A stretch of DNA of 64,000 bases from Vibrio sp. SCSIO 43136 (GTDB taxonomy: Bacteria; Pseudomonadota; Gammaproteobacteria; Enterobacterales; Vibrionaceae). The position numbers were made by a program, and so were the translations under genes. Shown here one piece after another: positions 7,969 to 16,705 of the stretch; the stretch's first letter is position 1, and each line of letters starts with the position of its first letter. The stretch is from NCBI RefSeq assembly GCF_023716565.1, contig NZ_CP071848.1, positions 868,001-932,000 of the forward strand, given 5' to 3'. The notes below the pieces were generated by a model. The model worked only from the letters and a program-made list of their open reading frames with translations, was not told where the DNA came from and did no database searches.

Positions 7969-9951
7969 TTAGCGCGACTTACGTCTCCCTTGTACAAGTA
8001 AGAATAGGAAATAACTGCCTCCTAAGATGGACACTAATGTGCCAGCGGCAATTTGACTTGGATACAATATGACTTGACCTAGCCAATCTGCGGTATTGAG
8101 TAATGCTGCGCCAACCAAGCCCGCTACGATGAGTTGCTGCCTCGCTTGTCTGGCACCAAGCATGACTGCGATGTGTGGTGCCAAAAGACCAACAAAACCA
8201 ATTGGACCAAGCAATGCAGTGACTAACGCTGTAAGTATTGCAACCAGCGATACGAGTAATACAAAGCTGGTGGAAACATTGAGGCCTCGTGAAGCTGCGA
8301 AACTACGTCCGCTAGAAATTAGGGTTAGCCAGCGTTGAAGACTTAATAGTAATGCGCTGATGCTAATGGACGATAATGCCAAAATAATCGCACTCTTGGC
8401 GGTGACTTGATAGGTGGAGCCCGATAACCAAATGAGTAGTACATAAGCGGTTTCATTACCTTGTGCTAATACCAGTTGGATTAAAGAGTCGACGAGAGCT
8501 GAAAGTGAAATACCAGTAAGTATGACTATCGATGGTCGATAGCCATTACTACGCACTAACCACAGAAGGGCTATCAGTACAATAAAGCTACCAGCTAGCG
8601 CTAAAGGCACGGAGTATGAAGTCGAGTTTGTGCCTAAAACGAGAAAACCCATTACTAGAAATAGGCTAGCACCGGAAGAAATACCCAATATGTCCGGGCT
8701 GGCGAGAGGGTTGTAGATAACTCGCTGAAGCACGGTGCCAGCGACAGCTAGCGCTAACCCTGCGCTTAGGGCCGCCACCATTCTTGGCCAGCGATGTTCC
8801 CAAGTAAAAGCATTGGGTATTTCAAGTTGCCAACTATCACCTGCAATGAACACCGTCACTATGATTGATGCAAGGATTAAAGCCAGTAGGGCACCGATCG
8901 TTTTGTCGTTAAATTGGAATCTGCTCTCTGGTAGTTTTAAGCTCAGTTGGTCGTGGGCCTTGAGCTGTTTTCTTACCAGAGCGATGAGTATCGGAGCACC
9001 AATCAGTGCGGCTGCAGTGCCTGTAGGTACAATATTGATGGAGACTGAACTTAGATATTGAGCAAAACAGTCGGTTAATAGTAACAATCCAGCCCCCAAC
9101 AGGCTGCTATACAATAGTTCAGCTTTTGGTGTTTTATGCCCAAGAGCTCTCACAATATTTGGTGCGATTAAGCCGATAAAACTGATCACACCCACGTGTG
9201 CAATCGCAGCAGAGGTGAGCCACAAACTTGCGCCGAGGAGGGTGATATAGGCAGGAACAATACTCAAACCTCGTGCCTTGGATGCGGTTTGACCAAGCCG
9301 TAAAAGCGTTAGCACTCTCGGAGCAAAAAGCAGTAAAGGAATGACTAATACTAGGTGGGGAATGATCCAGCGGACTGCTTCCCATCCATTTTGCGCAAGG
9401 TCACCAGCTCCCCATATAAAGAGATTTCTTGTGTATTGGTCGTTGAGTAATACAACTCCTGTTGCGATGGCGCCAAAAAGAATATTGACCGCCATACCCG
9501 CCAAAATAATCGGCATACCACTGAGGTTTTTTAATCCAACGATTAGAATAACAATGGACAGACTAGTGATAGCGCCTACAAAGGTGACTAAGGTACCATA
9601 TTGACTGAGCAGGCTAGGTAGCCAGACGCCTGCAACAACCAGAGCTAACCAACCTCCTGCGGTTGTTCCCAATGTCAGTGGAGACACCAAATTGTTTTGA
9701 GTGAGCTGTTGAAGTGTACTCCCCACTAATCCTAGTAATGCGCCGACAATGATTGTCATCACTAGACGTGGTAGCTGAGCCTCGATAAATAAGATTTGCT
9801 CAAACTCTTCTGGGATAAAATCTCCGGCTGACAAAAAGGCGGCAGTAGTAGAAAGTTGCTGGCTTAAGGTTAGCTCAGAGCCTAGTGATGATGACAAGAT
9901 TAATAGCATCACCACCAAGAGTGCTAGAGTGAAATTTTTTAAGAGTGCCAC
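7969..9951 (-). CDS. fhuB: iron-hydroxamate ABC transporter permease, FhuB type
   Basis: Inner-membrane permease of 660 residues, the same length as E. coli FhuB, with two homologous halves fused. Each half carries the FecCD-type signature: PRLVMTIIVGALLGLVGSTLQ near residues 60-80 and PRMVAALSAGLALAVAGTVLQ near 390-410, and each has the ATPase-contact segment (GVISFIGLIAPNIVR and GPIGFVGLLAPHIA). About 20 membrane segments. It starts 4 bp after fhuD, so it is the third gene of the fhuC-fhuD-fhuB order. Substrate is inferred as ferric hydroxamate. Confidence 0.92.
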   Translation of the reverse strand: MALLKNFTLALLVVMLLILSSSLGSELTLSQQLSTTAAFLSAGDFIPEEFEQILFIEAQLPRLVMTIIVGALLGLVGSTLQQLTQNNLVSPLTLGTTAGGWLALVVAGVWLPSLLSQYGTLVTFVGAITSLSIVILIVGLKNLSGMPIILAGMAVNILFGAIATGVVLLNDQYTRNLFIWGAGDLAQNGWEAVRWIIPHLVLVIPLLLFAPRVLTLLRLGQTASKARGLSIVPAYITLLGASLWLTSAAIAHVGVISFIGLIAPNIVRALGHKTPKAELLYSSLLGAGLLLLTDCFAQYLSSVSINIVPTGTAAALIGAPILIALVRKQLKAHDQLSLKLPESRFQFNDKTIGALLALILASIIVTVFIAGDSWQLEIPNAFTWEHRWPRMVAALSAGLALAVAGTVLQRVIYNPLASPDILGISSGASLFLVMGFLVLGTNSTSYSVPLALAGSFIVLIALLWLVRSNGYRPSIVILTGISLSALVDSLIQLVLAQGNETAYVLLIWLSGSTYQVTAKSAIILALSSISISALLLSLQRWLTLISSGRSFAASRGLNVSTSFVLLVSLVAILTALVTALLGPIGFVGLLAPHIAVMLGARQARQQLIVAGLVGAALLNTADWLGQVILYPSQIAAGTLVSILGGSYFLFLLVQGRRKSR

Positions 9952-9955
9952 GAAT

Positions 9956-10876
9956 TCAGCCTTGTTTAGCTACCTGCTCTAAGCTGTCAGCTAAAGCGCG
10001 AGTGATATAGAGTAGCGACATAGCGCCGCCATAGTTCCAAGATGGTGCCACCGAGGCCACGTTGCCACTTTTGACAAATGGCATCGCTTTCCACATGACT
10101 GATTGAGCAAGGGCGCTTTCCTGCTCAAAAGGCTGGAAGTAGAGGGCGATACCGTCGCCTGTAGCATAGAGATCTTTCACGCGTTTTTGTGTTACTCCCC
10201 ATTGGGTATCAGGCATTGGGATCGCTGCTTTGAACCCTAATAAATCTAGGGCATGCATGGTACTTGAATTCTTACCGTACAGGTAAATCGTTGTCGTACT
10301 GGCAAAACGAAACGCACTAACATTCGGTTTTCCGTTAGGGAAAAGCTTATCCAGTCTTTGCTTTATTTGTTCAATTTCCGCATACATTGCCTCAATTTTT
10401 TGTTGGGCAACTGACTCCTTACCAAGAGCAACAGCTATATCTTTAAAGTGTTGGACAGAGCGCTCAACATTACCTGGTTTATTTTGAAAAGTTTGGTAAA
10501 CCAGAACGGGCGCAATTTTCTCCAACTGATCCTTTAGAGGTTGCTGTGGCCCTGCGATGATGATTAGGTCTGGGTTGAGCTTAGCTAGCTCTGTCAGGTT
10601 GGGTTCCATTCGAGTGCCAATATCTGCCACACCATCAGGTACTTTAGGTGTCGCAACCCATTCGTTGTAGCCTTTAATATCAGGCATAGCGATAGGTGTG
10701 ATTCCAAGTTCGATGACTTGTTCTGCAACGTCCCAGTTAAGGGTGGCAACACGTTGTGCTGGGGTGTCAAATTTGTGGACTCCAAGGCTATCAGAAACTT
10801 GAATTGAAGCGTGTGCAGAAGCGCTGGCAATGTGTATTGCAAAGAATGCGAGTAAACTAAAAAAGCGGTTTAACAT
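9956..10876 (-). CDS. fhuD: periplasmic iron-siderophore binding protein, FhuD type
   Basis: 306 residues with a signal peptide (MLNRFFSLLAFFAIHIASASA). The class III binding-protein fold is marked by RVATLNWDVAEQVIELGITPI and LNPDLIIIAG. It delivers ferric siderophore to FhuB. Its ATG overlaps the end of fhuC by 7 bp, and fhuB follows 4 bp after its stop, so the three are coupled. Exact ligand cannot be read from sequence. Confidence 0.9.
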   Translation of the reverse strand: MLNRFFSLLAFFAIHIASASAHASIQVSDSLGVHKFDTPAQRVATLNWDVAEQVIELGITPIAMPDIKGYNEWVATPKVPDGVADIGTRMEPNLTELAKLNPDLIIIAGPQQPLKDQLEKIAPVLVYQTFQNKPGNVERSVQHFKDIAVALGKESVAQQKIEAMYAEIEQIKQRLDKLFPNGKPNVSAFRFASTTTIYLYGKNSSTMHALDLLGFKAAIPMPDTQWGVTQKRVKDLYATGDGIALYFQPFEQESALAQSVMWKAMPFVKSGNVASVAPSWNYGGAMSLLYITRALADSLEQVAKQG

Positions 10877-11637
10877 ACAATTGCTACCTTATGGTCAAGA
10901 GTTGGGTGGTCGATCAATTGGATAGGGGTTGAATACAGATCTGTCAGTCGTTGACTGTCAAATAACAGTGAATGGCTTCCTTCAAACGCGACTTTACCTT
11001 GCTTAAGGGCGATAACATGGGTGGCGAACCGCATTGCTAGATTGAGATCGTGAAGGATGACTAAAATACCTTTTCCTGTTTGTTGGTTCAGCTCACTAAG
11101 AAGTTGCAAAACTTGATATTGGTGCTGAACATCAAGTGCTGATGTAGGTTCATCCAAAATCAGAAATTGGGATTGTTGAGCAAGTAGCATCGCAATCCAG
11201 GCTCGCTGGCGTTCACCTCCTGAAAGGCTTTGGGTCTCATGCAACTTAAATGCTTCGATACCCGTATCTTGAATTGCTTGGGCGACGATTTGATGATCTT
11301 CCGGTCGGTACTGGCCAAATACACCTCTCCATGGATAGCGGCCCAAGCGCACAACTTCTTCGACATTAAGACCGTCGACCTGTGGTAAGTGCTGGGGCAG
11401 GAAAGCGACTTCTTTGGCCAAAGCTTTACTCGAAAACTGGGTCAATGGTCGTTGGTTTAGGGTAATCGTTCCTTGCTCGGGTGAAAACTCGTTGGCGAGT
11501 AAATTGACTAATGTCGATTTGCCTGAGCCGTTGTGCCCAAGAATTACCGTAAACCCATGTGGGTCAATGGTTAAGTGGTCAATATCGAGAATTGTTCGGT
11601 TTTCTCTGATAACTTTGATATCGGTTAATTGATACAT
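10870..11637 (-). CDS. fhuC: iron-siderophore ABC transporter ATPase, FhuC type
   Basis: 255-residue ABC ATPase: Walker A LGHNGSGKSTLV (about 33-44), signature LSGGERQRAW (about 139-148), Walker B FLILDEPTSALD (about 158-169) and switch His in ILHDLNLAM. It powers FhuB/FhuD uptake. It starts 8 bp after the stop of the reductase-like gene, which places all four genes in one transcript with the receptor. Confidence 0.92.
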   Translation of the reverse strand: MYQLTDIKVIRENRTILDIDHLTIDPHGFTVILGHNGSGKSTLVNLLANEFSPEQGTITLNQRPLTQFSSKALAKEVAFLPQHLPQVDGLNVEEVVRLGRYPWRGVFGQYRPEDHQIVAQAIQDTGIEAFKLHETQSLSGGERQRAWIAMLLAQQSQFLILDEPTSALDVQHQYQVLQLLSELNQQTGKGILVILHDLNLAMRFATHVIALKQGKVAFEGSHSLLFDSQRLTDLYSTPIQLIDHPTLDHKVAIVC

Positions 11638-11645
11638 GTTCTAAT

Positions 11646-12356
11646 TCAATCTTGGTGAGCCCGAGGGCAGTCATCACATAGTTTGCCAGCTTCGGTTTTG
11701 TACACTAAGCAGCACGACTTTCTAATGTAGAAAAAACCGCTATCCGTTTGGGTAATGAGAGATACTCGCTCTGTAGGGAGACCAAGTGCAGCGAGCCACA
11801 TAAAGGCTTGTTGCTGCACATCTTGAAGCGTAAACTCGGGTGCAAATTGTGCCAGCCGAGTTGCCGTTCTTATAATTAGGTCTATTAGTAGTTGGCGAGT
11901 GAACCCAGGGCGACAGCGAAAGAGCTCATCCATCGTGGTTCGGTAAGACTCTAAAAGTGCAGTTAATTGTTGCCCTATCTGTGTGATAAGGTCAGGTATT
12001 TCCCCATGATGGTGTGTTTCATCGGCAAAGCAAAAGCCACTGACGAGTGCATTGCGCTGTGATTGACCAAACTGAAGAAGATCAGGAATGGTTCTAAAGC
12101 CATATACACTAACAAATGCCACATATATCGGCTGCCATACGACAGAATCCCATGTTCTCGTCAACCAGTAACTGTGTCCAGCTTCGGGTTTTTCTTGCTT
12201 AATCGATAAGTAAAGCGTTTGGAAAAAGTCATGATTGGCTTTTCCAAAAGAGAGCATATCGTTGGTCGGCGCTTGAATACTACCTACTAAAAAAGGTGAA
12301 ACTTCTTGGCAGCCATGGATCAAGCTTTGATGGAAGTTAGGGTGTTGCTCTGTCAT
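11646..12356 (-). CDS. FhuF-like siderophore ferric reductase
   Basis: A 236-residue protein ending in Cys215-Cys216-x10-Cys227-x2-Cys230, the CC-x10-C-x2-C 2Fe-2S signature of FhuF-type ferric siderophore reductases. The rest is helical, with no signal peptide, so it acts in the cytoplasm, releasing iron by reduction. It lies between the receptor and fhuC in the iron locus, which fits. Family is recognised by the Cys pattern and context; overall identity to FhuF looks low. Confidence 0.82.
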   Translation of the reverse strand: MTEQHPNFHQSLIHGCQEVSPFLVGSIQAPTNDMLSFGKANHDFFQTLYLSIKQEKPEAGHSYWLTRTWDSVVWQPIYVAFVSVYGFRTIPDLLQFGQSQRNALVSGFCFADETHHHGEIPDLITQIGQQLTALLESYRTTMDELFRCRPGFTRQLLIDLIIRTATRLAQFAPEFTLQDVQQQAFMWLAALGLPTERVSLITQTDSGFFYIRKSCCLVYKTEAGKLCDDCPRAHQD

Positions 12357-12375
12357 AAGGTTCCTTGAAATAGCT

Positions 12376-12402
12376 CAGCAGCGCATCAGAGATGCGCTGC
12401 TG
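12376..12402 (-). promoter_or_regulatory. perfect 12-bp hairpin between receptor and reductase
   Basis: CAGCAGCGCATC (12376-12387) pairs with GATGCGCTGCTG (12391-12402), 3-nt loop, on the minus strand just after the receptor stop. No T run follows, so full termination is unlikely. It may stabilise the receptor mRNA or reduce read-through into the reductase. Confidence 0.7.
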
Positions 12403-12424
12403 CCTTGTTAAACAGTTAGAAAAA

Positions 12425-14536
12425 TTACAGGTCGAATTTTACATTCAGCTCAACAGTTTGCTCTTGTCCATACCAGCAGTGATTTTCGTTCCAGCAGGTG
12501 TAGTACTCTTTGTTAAATAGGTTGTTCGCAACAAGGTTTGCTTGTGCACCTTTAAGCGATGGCGTGATTTGGCCTAGGTCGTAACCAAGAGACATATCTA
12601 CCAAGGTATAAGCTGGGACTTTTCCGATATTGCGATCTGGGTCTGGGTAGCCATCATTGTTTAGCACCGTTTCACCTACATAGCGAACACCGCCACCAAT
12701 TCGCAGACCTTGCAGACTACCATCATTGATAAGATAGTTTGCCCACACACTAGCGCTGTGGTCTGGAACAAAAACTGGGACCTGGCCGATATTAGTTTTG
12801 TCTTGGTCTTCCGTCACTTCCATATCTGTATAGGTATAGTTAGCGATGATGTCCAAGTTATCGTTGATCACGGTGCGGCCTTCAAGTTCAAGACCTTGTG
12901 AGCGAATTTCACCAATGGCTGTGTAGTAAGGTTGTGAGCCGTCTGGTCTCACGCCAACATTTTTCTTCTTCACTTGGAATAGTGACGCAGAGCCTGAAGT
13001 CGCGCCATCGTACGAGACGTATTTGATACCAGCCTCAATCTGTTCACCCGTTTCTGGTTTCAGGTTATCGCCATTGATGTCGGTTTTCGCATTAGGTTCA
13101 AAGCTGGTGGCAAAGTTGGCAAATGGAGAGATGCCATTGTCAAATTGATACATTGCACCAACACGGTATGAGAAGTTATTGTCAGTACGGTCTTTGTTGT
13201 CGACTGTCGATTTAACGGTATCAAAGCGGCCGCCTGCGATAAACACCCAGTTATCTAGCAGCATTTGGTCTTGGAAGTACGCTCCTAGCTGAGAGGTTTT
13301 AATATCACTGGTGCTTGTGTAGTACTTAACAAAATCATCTGGGTTAAGCTTGTTGTTATTTGGGTTGTATAGGTTGATGCTACCGACGCCTGCAAATGCA
13401 TCGTAAGTCGATGTCCCTTCAAGGTCGCGGTAATCTACGCCAAACAGCAAGTAGTGATCAAGATCGCCGGTGTTTACGTAACCAGATAATTGGTTATCAA
13501 CACTGATCCCTTTCGAGTTCTCATCTGTGCTGTATGCAGTGCGGTCTAGATTGCCAGTTGCCGCATCGAATTCGCCACTGTTTGTGCTCTCTTGATAAAA
13601 GTCCGTTTGCATGTAGCGGAAGTTTTGTAAGAAAGACCAATCGCTATTGAAATCGTGGTTTACTTTGTAACCAGCAATTAAGAAATCACGTTTGATGGTA
13701 TTGAAGTTAACGTCACCAGCAAATGTTGATGGGGAAATTTTACCTGATTCAATCGCATCAAGTGGTACCGTCACGTTCTGTCCAAGAGCTGGATCATTTT
13801 GGTAGTAAAGGTTGAAGTTGACGAAGGTTTTGTCAGAAACATACCAGTCAATCGATGGTGCGATCAGGTAGCGTTCTTCTTTTACTCCATCAATCTGAGT
13901 GTCTTTTTTACGGCCCAGCGCAATGAGACGGTAGGCGACGTTATCACTCAATGCACCCGTCGTATCAATCGATGCTTCCATAAGGTTATCTAGGCCAGTC
14001 GCTAAGCTTACTGTGGTTTTGTCCTCAAACTTCGGCGCTTTGGCAATGATGTTAACCATTCCACCTGGAGGCATAGTTCCGTACAGCACCGATGTTGGGC
14101 CTTTAAACACCTCCATACGCTCCATCGCGATAGGATCGATTTGTGGTTTTGCGTTCCAGCCCGGCAAACTTGGTAGCATCAAACCATCATAGTAGTTGTT
14201 TGATGAACTAAAGCCACGAATGGTTACCCAGTCAGTTAAGACCACGGCACCACCTTTGTTTTCCGTTGATACACCTGGGGCATAGCGCAACGCTTGCATC
14301 ACAGATTTTGCACCGCGTTGCTCTAGTTGTTCGCCTTCAATGACGTTGAGTGTTTGGGGAGTCTCTTCCGGTTCTAAAACGGTTTTTGTCGCAGTATTGC
14401 GGTACGTTTTACCTAAGACTTCCATCGTCTCATCGGTTTCTTGCTGTGCGTAAACTGGAGTGCTAAGTGTGGTAGCAATTGCTAAAGCCAGCATAGAAGT
14501 ACGAAATACTGGTACGGAGTGGAACTGTTTCATCAA
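12425..14536 (-). CDS. TonB-dependent ferric siderophore receptor
   Basis: 703 residues with a signal peptide (cleavage near VYAQ). The plug domain has TPQTLNVIEGEQL and GVSTENKG; the barrel ends in VELNVKFDL with a terminal aromatic-x-Leu pattern. A likely TonB box is ETMEVLG. The FhuA/ferrioxamine-receptor type is suggested by the linked fhu genes. It begins MMKQ, and the first or second Met may be used. A strong Fur box lies about 100 bp upstream, so iron-repressed expression is expected. An AraC-type regulator is next upstream on the same strand. The ligand is not determined here. Confidence 0.88.
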   Translation of the reverse strand: MMKQFHSVPVFRTSMLALAIATTLSTPVYAQQETDETMEVLGKTYRNTATKTVLEPEETPQTLNVIEGEQLEQRGAKSVMQALRYAPGVSTENKGGAVVLTDWVTIRGFSSSNNYYDGLMLPSLPGWNAKPQIDPIAMERMEVFKGPTSVLYGTMPPGGMVNIIAKAPKFEDKTTVSLATGLDNLMEASIDTTGALSDNVAYRLIALGRKKDTQIDGVKEERYLIAPSIDWYVSDKTFVNFNLYYQNDPALGQNVTVPLDAIESGKISPSTFAGDVNFNTIKRDFLIAGYKVNHDFNSDWSFLQNFRYMQTDFYQESTNSGEFDAATGNLDRTAYSTDENSKGISVDNQLSGYVNTGDLDHYLLFGVDYRDLEGTSTYDAFAGVGSINLYNPNNNKLNPDDFVKYYTSTSDIKTSQLGAYFQDQMLLDNWVFIAGGRFDTVKSTVDNKDRTDNNFSYRVGAMYQFDNGISPFANFATSFEPNAKTDINGDNLKPETGEQIEAGIKYVSYDGATSGSASLFQVKKKNVGVRPDGSQPYYTAIGEIRSQGLELEGRTVINDNLDIIANYTYTDMEVTEDQDKTNIGQVPVFVPDHSASVWANYLINDGSLQGLRIGGGVRYVGETVLNNDGYPDPDRNIGKVPAYTLVDMSLGYDLGQITPSLKGAQANLVANNLFNKEYYTCWNENHCWYGQEQTVELNVKFDL

Positions 14537-14636
14537 AACCTCTGCTATATCCTTATCTGGATGCTCACTCGCTGCTCATTGGTCGGTTTATCAACATTAT
14601 CAATAAACCAAAATAGGTGAGCAGAATATGAACACA

Positions 14637-14655
14637 AATGATAATAATTATCAAT
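14637..14655. promoter_or_regulatory. Fur box upstream of the siderophore receptor
   Basis: AATGATAATAATTATCAAT matches the 19-bp Fur palindrome at 17 of 18 defined bases. A weaker partial match, with two ATCAA-type half sites, lies at 14588-14606, closer to the start codon. The site sits about 100 bp before the receptor ATG, in the gap to the AraC-type gene. Confidence 0.85.
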
Positions 14656-14724
14656 AGCGGCGATGTTATAGTTTTCTCCAGTGAGAAAATTAACAATTTG
14701 GTGCAAGAGTCAGGTTTGAGAGAT

Positions 14725-15627
14725 TTATTTTGTAGGGACTTTTTCTATCGGTAGCCAGTACTCCATATAGGAGTCATTACTGATTGGGTTAAACCTGTGG
14801 TCATACACTTCCAACTCAAACCCATCAACACCTTGATAGCCTGAATCGGGTAGCCAGAATAGCATCAGCCAACATACCATATTGGACAAATTTGAAATGT
14901 GGCCAGTTACTGGCAGCACTGCGTAGGTTTGGTCAGGGATGTCAATACTGGTCACTTTATCACTGCTAGATTCAAAGTGATGAGAAGCTGTGCCAGCCCA
15001 GTAAATTAAACCTTCATCACCTAAAATACAGTGCCGAGTGTCGATAATACCCAGTTGGGTCGGGCAAGACTGAATTTCAGGAGCGACTTTGAGTAAGTCA
15101 TGCCAGATCATCGGCACTTTTTGTTGGAAGTCTGGCTGAGGAGAAAATGGTCCGCGTATCGGCTCACTTAAACCGGTAAGGCTGAACGTTGGTCGGTGCT
15201 CTATTCGTATTTGGCAAAACTCTAGCTTGGTGCTATCTACCTGATTACTTAGATTGGGGCGAGTTAAAGGAGCCCGAATGCCTGCAAGTAAGTTGTTTTT
15301 TTTGTATTGTCTAGGGCTGACAGCAAAGTACTGTTTAAATGCCCGACTGAAGCTAATTTCCGAGTTAAATCCGCACTCCAATGCGATATCGAGCATACGA
15401 TCATTGCTACTCAAAATACGTTGTGCAGCAGCACTTAGTTTAAGCTCACGTACATATTGAGCGACATTTAGCCCCGTTTTGGCCTGAAATACACGTTGAA
15501 GCTGCCAGCGAGACCAGCAGCTTTGTTTGGCAAGTTCATCAAGCGATAAGGTCTTGTCTACATTTGAATGAATGTAGTCTAAGACTTTTTCTATTCGTAA
15601 GATGCTTGGATCATTTAACGTGTTCAT
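14725..15627 (-). CDS. AraC-family regulator with GyrI-like domain
   Basis: About 300 residues starting MNTLNDPSILRI; this ATG is preferred over one six codons upstream because the helix-turn-helix begins right after it. Two HTH motifs: LSLDELAKQSCWSRWQLQRVF and MLDIALECGFNSEISFSRAFKQYFAVSPRQYKK. The C-terminal half (from about residue 120) resembles a GyrI-like/SoxS-linked effector-binding domain. It is upstream of the siderophore receptor on the same strand; a role as ferrisiderophore-responsive activator is an inference from position. Such a regulator is known for some Vibrio ferrioxamine receptors. Confidence 0.85.
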   Translation of the reverse strand: MNTLNDPSILRIEKVLDYIHSNVDKTLSLDELAKQSCWSRWQLQRVFQAKTGLNVAQYVRELKLSAAAQRILSSNDRMLDIALECGFNSEISFSRAFKQYFAVSPRQYKKNNLLAGIRAPLTRPNLSNQVDSTKLEFCQIRIEHRPTFSLTGLSEPIRGPFSPQPDFQQKVPMIWHDLLKVAPEIQSCPTQLGIIDTRHCILGDEGLIYWAGTASHHFESSSDKVTSIDIPDQTYAVLPVTGHISNLSNMVCWLMLFWLPDSGYQGVDGFELEVYDHRFNPISNDSYMEYWLPIEKVPTK

Positions 15628-15687
15628 TGACCATGACAATACCACATTTGGCGCAAAATCTAACCAGCCACCATTGGATAGTTTGAT

Positions 15688-16506
15688 TTAGATTTTGTGA
15701 TAGATACGAATCATGAAATCAGCTTCACATTCATATTGCTTGGCTTCTGATAGCTGGTGTTTAAACTTTTGGGTTGCTTTCCAGGCAAATGGTGTCATTT
15801 GTAGTAGGTCGAGTGCATCTTGGCCGGAAAGTGCCATTGTATAGTGGATTTTTTGCTGTGAAACAGGAGTAAAACCATCAATTTCTTCAGGCTCTTCACT
15901 GTGTAAACGCACGTCTTCATAAATACTCTCACGCAGCTGATACAGGTGTCGAGCTGCTGGTGTCACAGTGATTAACACCCCGTTATCGGCTAGGCAGCGA
16001 TGCAACTCTTGGGCTTTACAAGGTGCATAGATCTTAACAATCGTATCTAAGCTTAAATCAGAAAACGGCAATCGATGGCTTGAAGCGACAGTGAACTGAA
16101 CGTTGGCATAACGCTTAGCGGCATAACGAACGGCAACTTTAGAGATATCTAGCCCATAAGTAGTGGGCTCTGGCGCAGCGTTGTTAAGTGCGGTTGCAAA
16201 GTGTTGGGTGTAGTACCCTTCGCCACAGCCAATATCCAGTAGCTGGTGCTCTGGGGTAGATTGGTGAGCTAGACAGAGCTCTGTCACGGCTTGACGCATT
16301 TGATCATAATGCCCCCCAGCCAGGAAACGACGCCTTGCTTGCATCATCTCAGTGTTGTCTCCTGGGTTTTTAGAGCGTTTGTGGTGCGCTGGGATCAAAT
16401 TGACGTACCCTTCTTTAGCCACATCAAACTGATGGTTTGACTCACAGCGAAAGGTGCGGTCATATTGAACAAGCGTTTGGTGACAAAGGGGACATTGAAG
16501 AGTCAT
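15688..16506 (-). CDS. rlmA: 23S rRNA (guanine-N1)-methyltransferase
   Basis: 272 residues. An N-terminal zinc finger (CPLC at 5-8, with Cys20 and His25) precedes a Rossmann methyltransferase domain with the SAM motif LLDIGCGEGYYT near residues 87-98 and VKIYAPCKAQE. RlmA methylates G745 in hairpin 35 of 23S rRNA in E. coli. Cytoplasmic and apparently monocistronic. High confidence from the zinc finger plus domain order. Confidence 0.92.
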   Translation of the reverse strand: MTLQCPLCHQTLVQYDRTFRCESNHQFDVAKEGYVNLIPAHHKRSKNPGDNTEMMQARRRFLAGGHYDQMRQAVTELCLAHQSTPEHQLLDIGCGEGYYTQHFATALNNAAPEPTTYGLDISKVAVRYAAKRYANVQFTVASSHRLPFSDLSLDTIVKIYAPCKAQELHRCLADNGVLITVTPAARHLYQLRESIYEDVRLHSEEPEEIDGFTPVSQQKIHYTMALSGQDALDLLQMTPFAWKATQKFKHQLSEAKQYECEADFMIRIYHKI

Positions 16507-16581
16507 AGCAGAACCTGATGAGTATCGTTAGGCGGGCAAGTCTACCGATTATAGCTTAGGAAGAAAAGAGGTAGCTTTTAG

Positions 16582-16697
16582 CTCCTCCACTTTCCAAGGG
16601 GAGGCTGGGAGGAGTTCTGATAAGTGCTTGATTTATATGTATTGCCGTTAGCCTGTTCGGAACCCCCTCTAACTCCCCCTTTGAAAGGGGGAGGACA
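16582..16697. repeat. intergenic inverted-repeat element
   Basis: Two related G/C-strand-biased segments in opposite orientation (16582-16614 and 16661-16697), each able to fold on itself (CTCCTCC...GGAGGAG; CCCCCTTT...AAAGGGGG), with an AT-rich centre. It lies between rlmA and yeaD and looks like a small non-coding mobile repeat. Confidence 0.6.
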
Positions 16698-16705
16698 ATA
16701 GCCAC

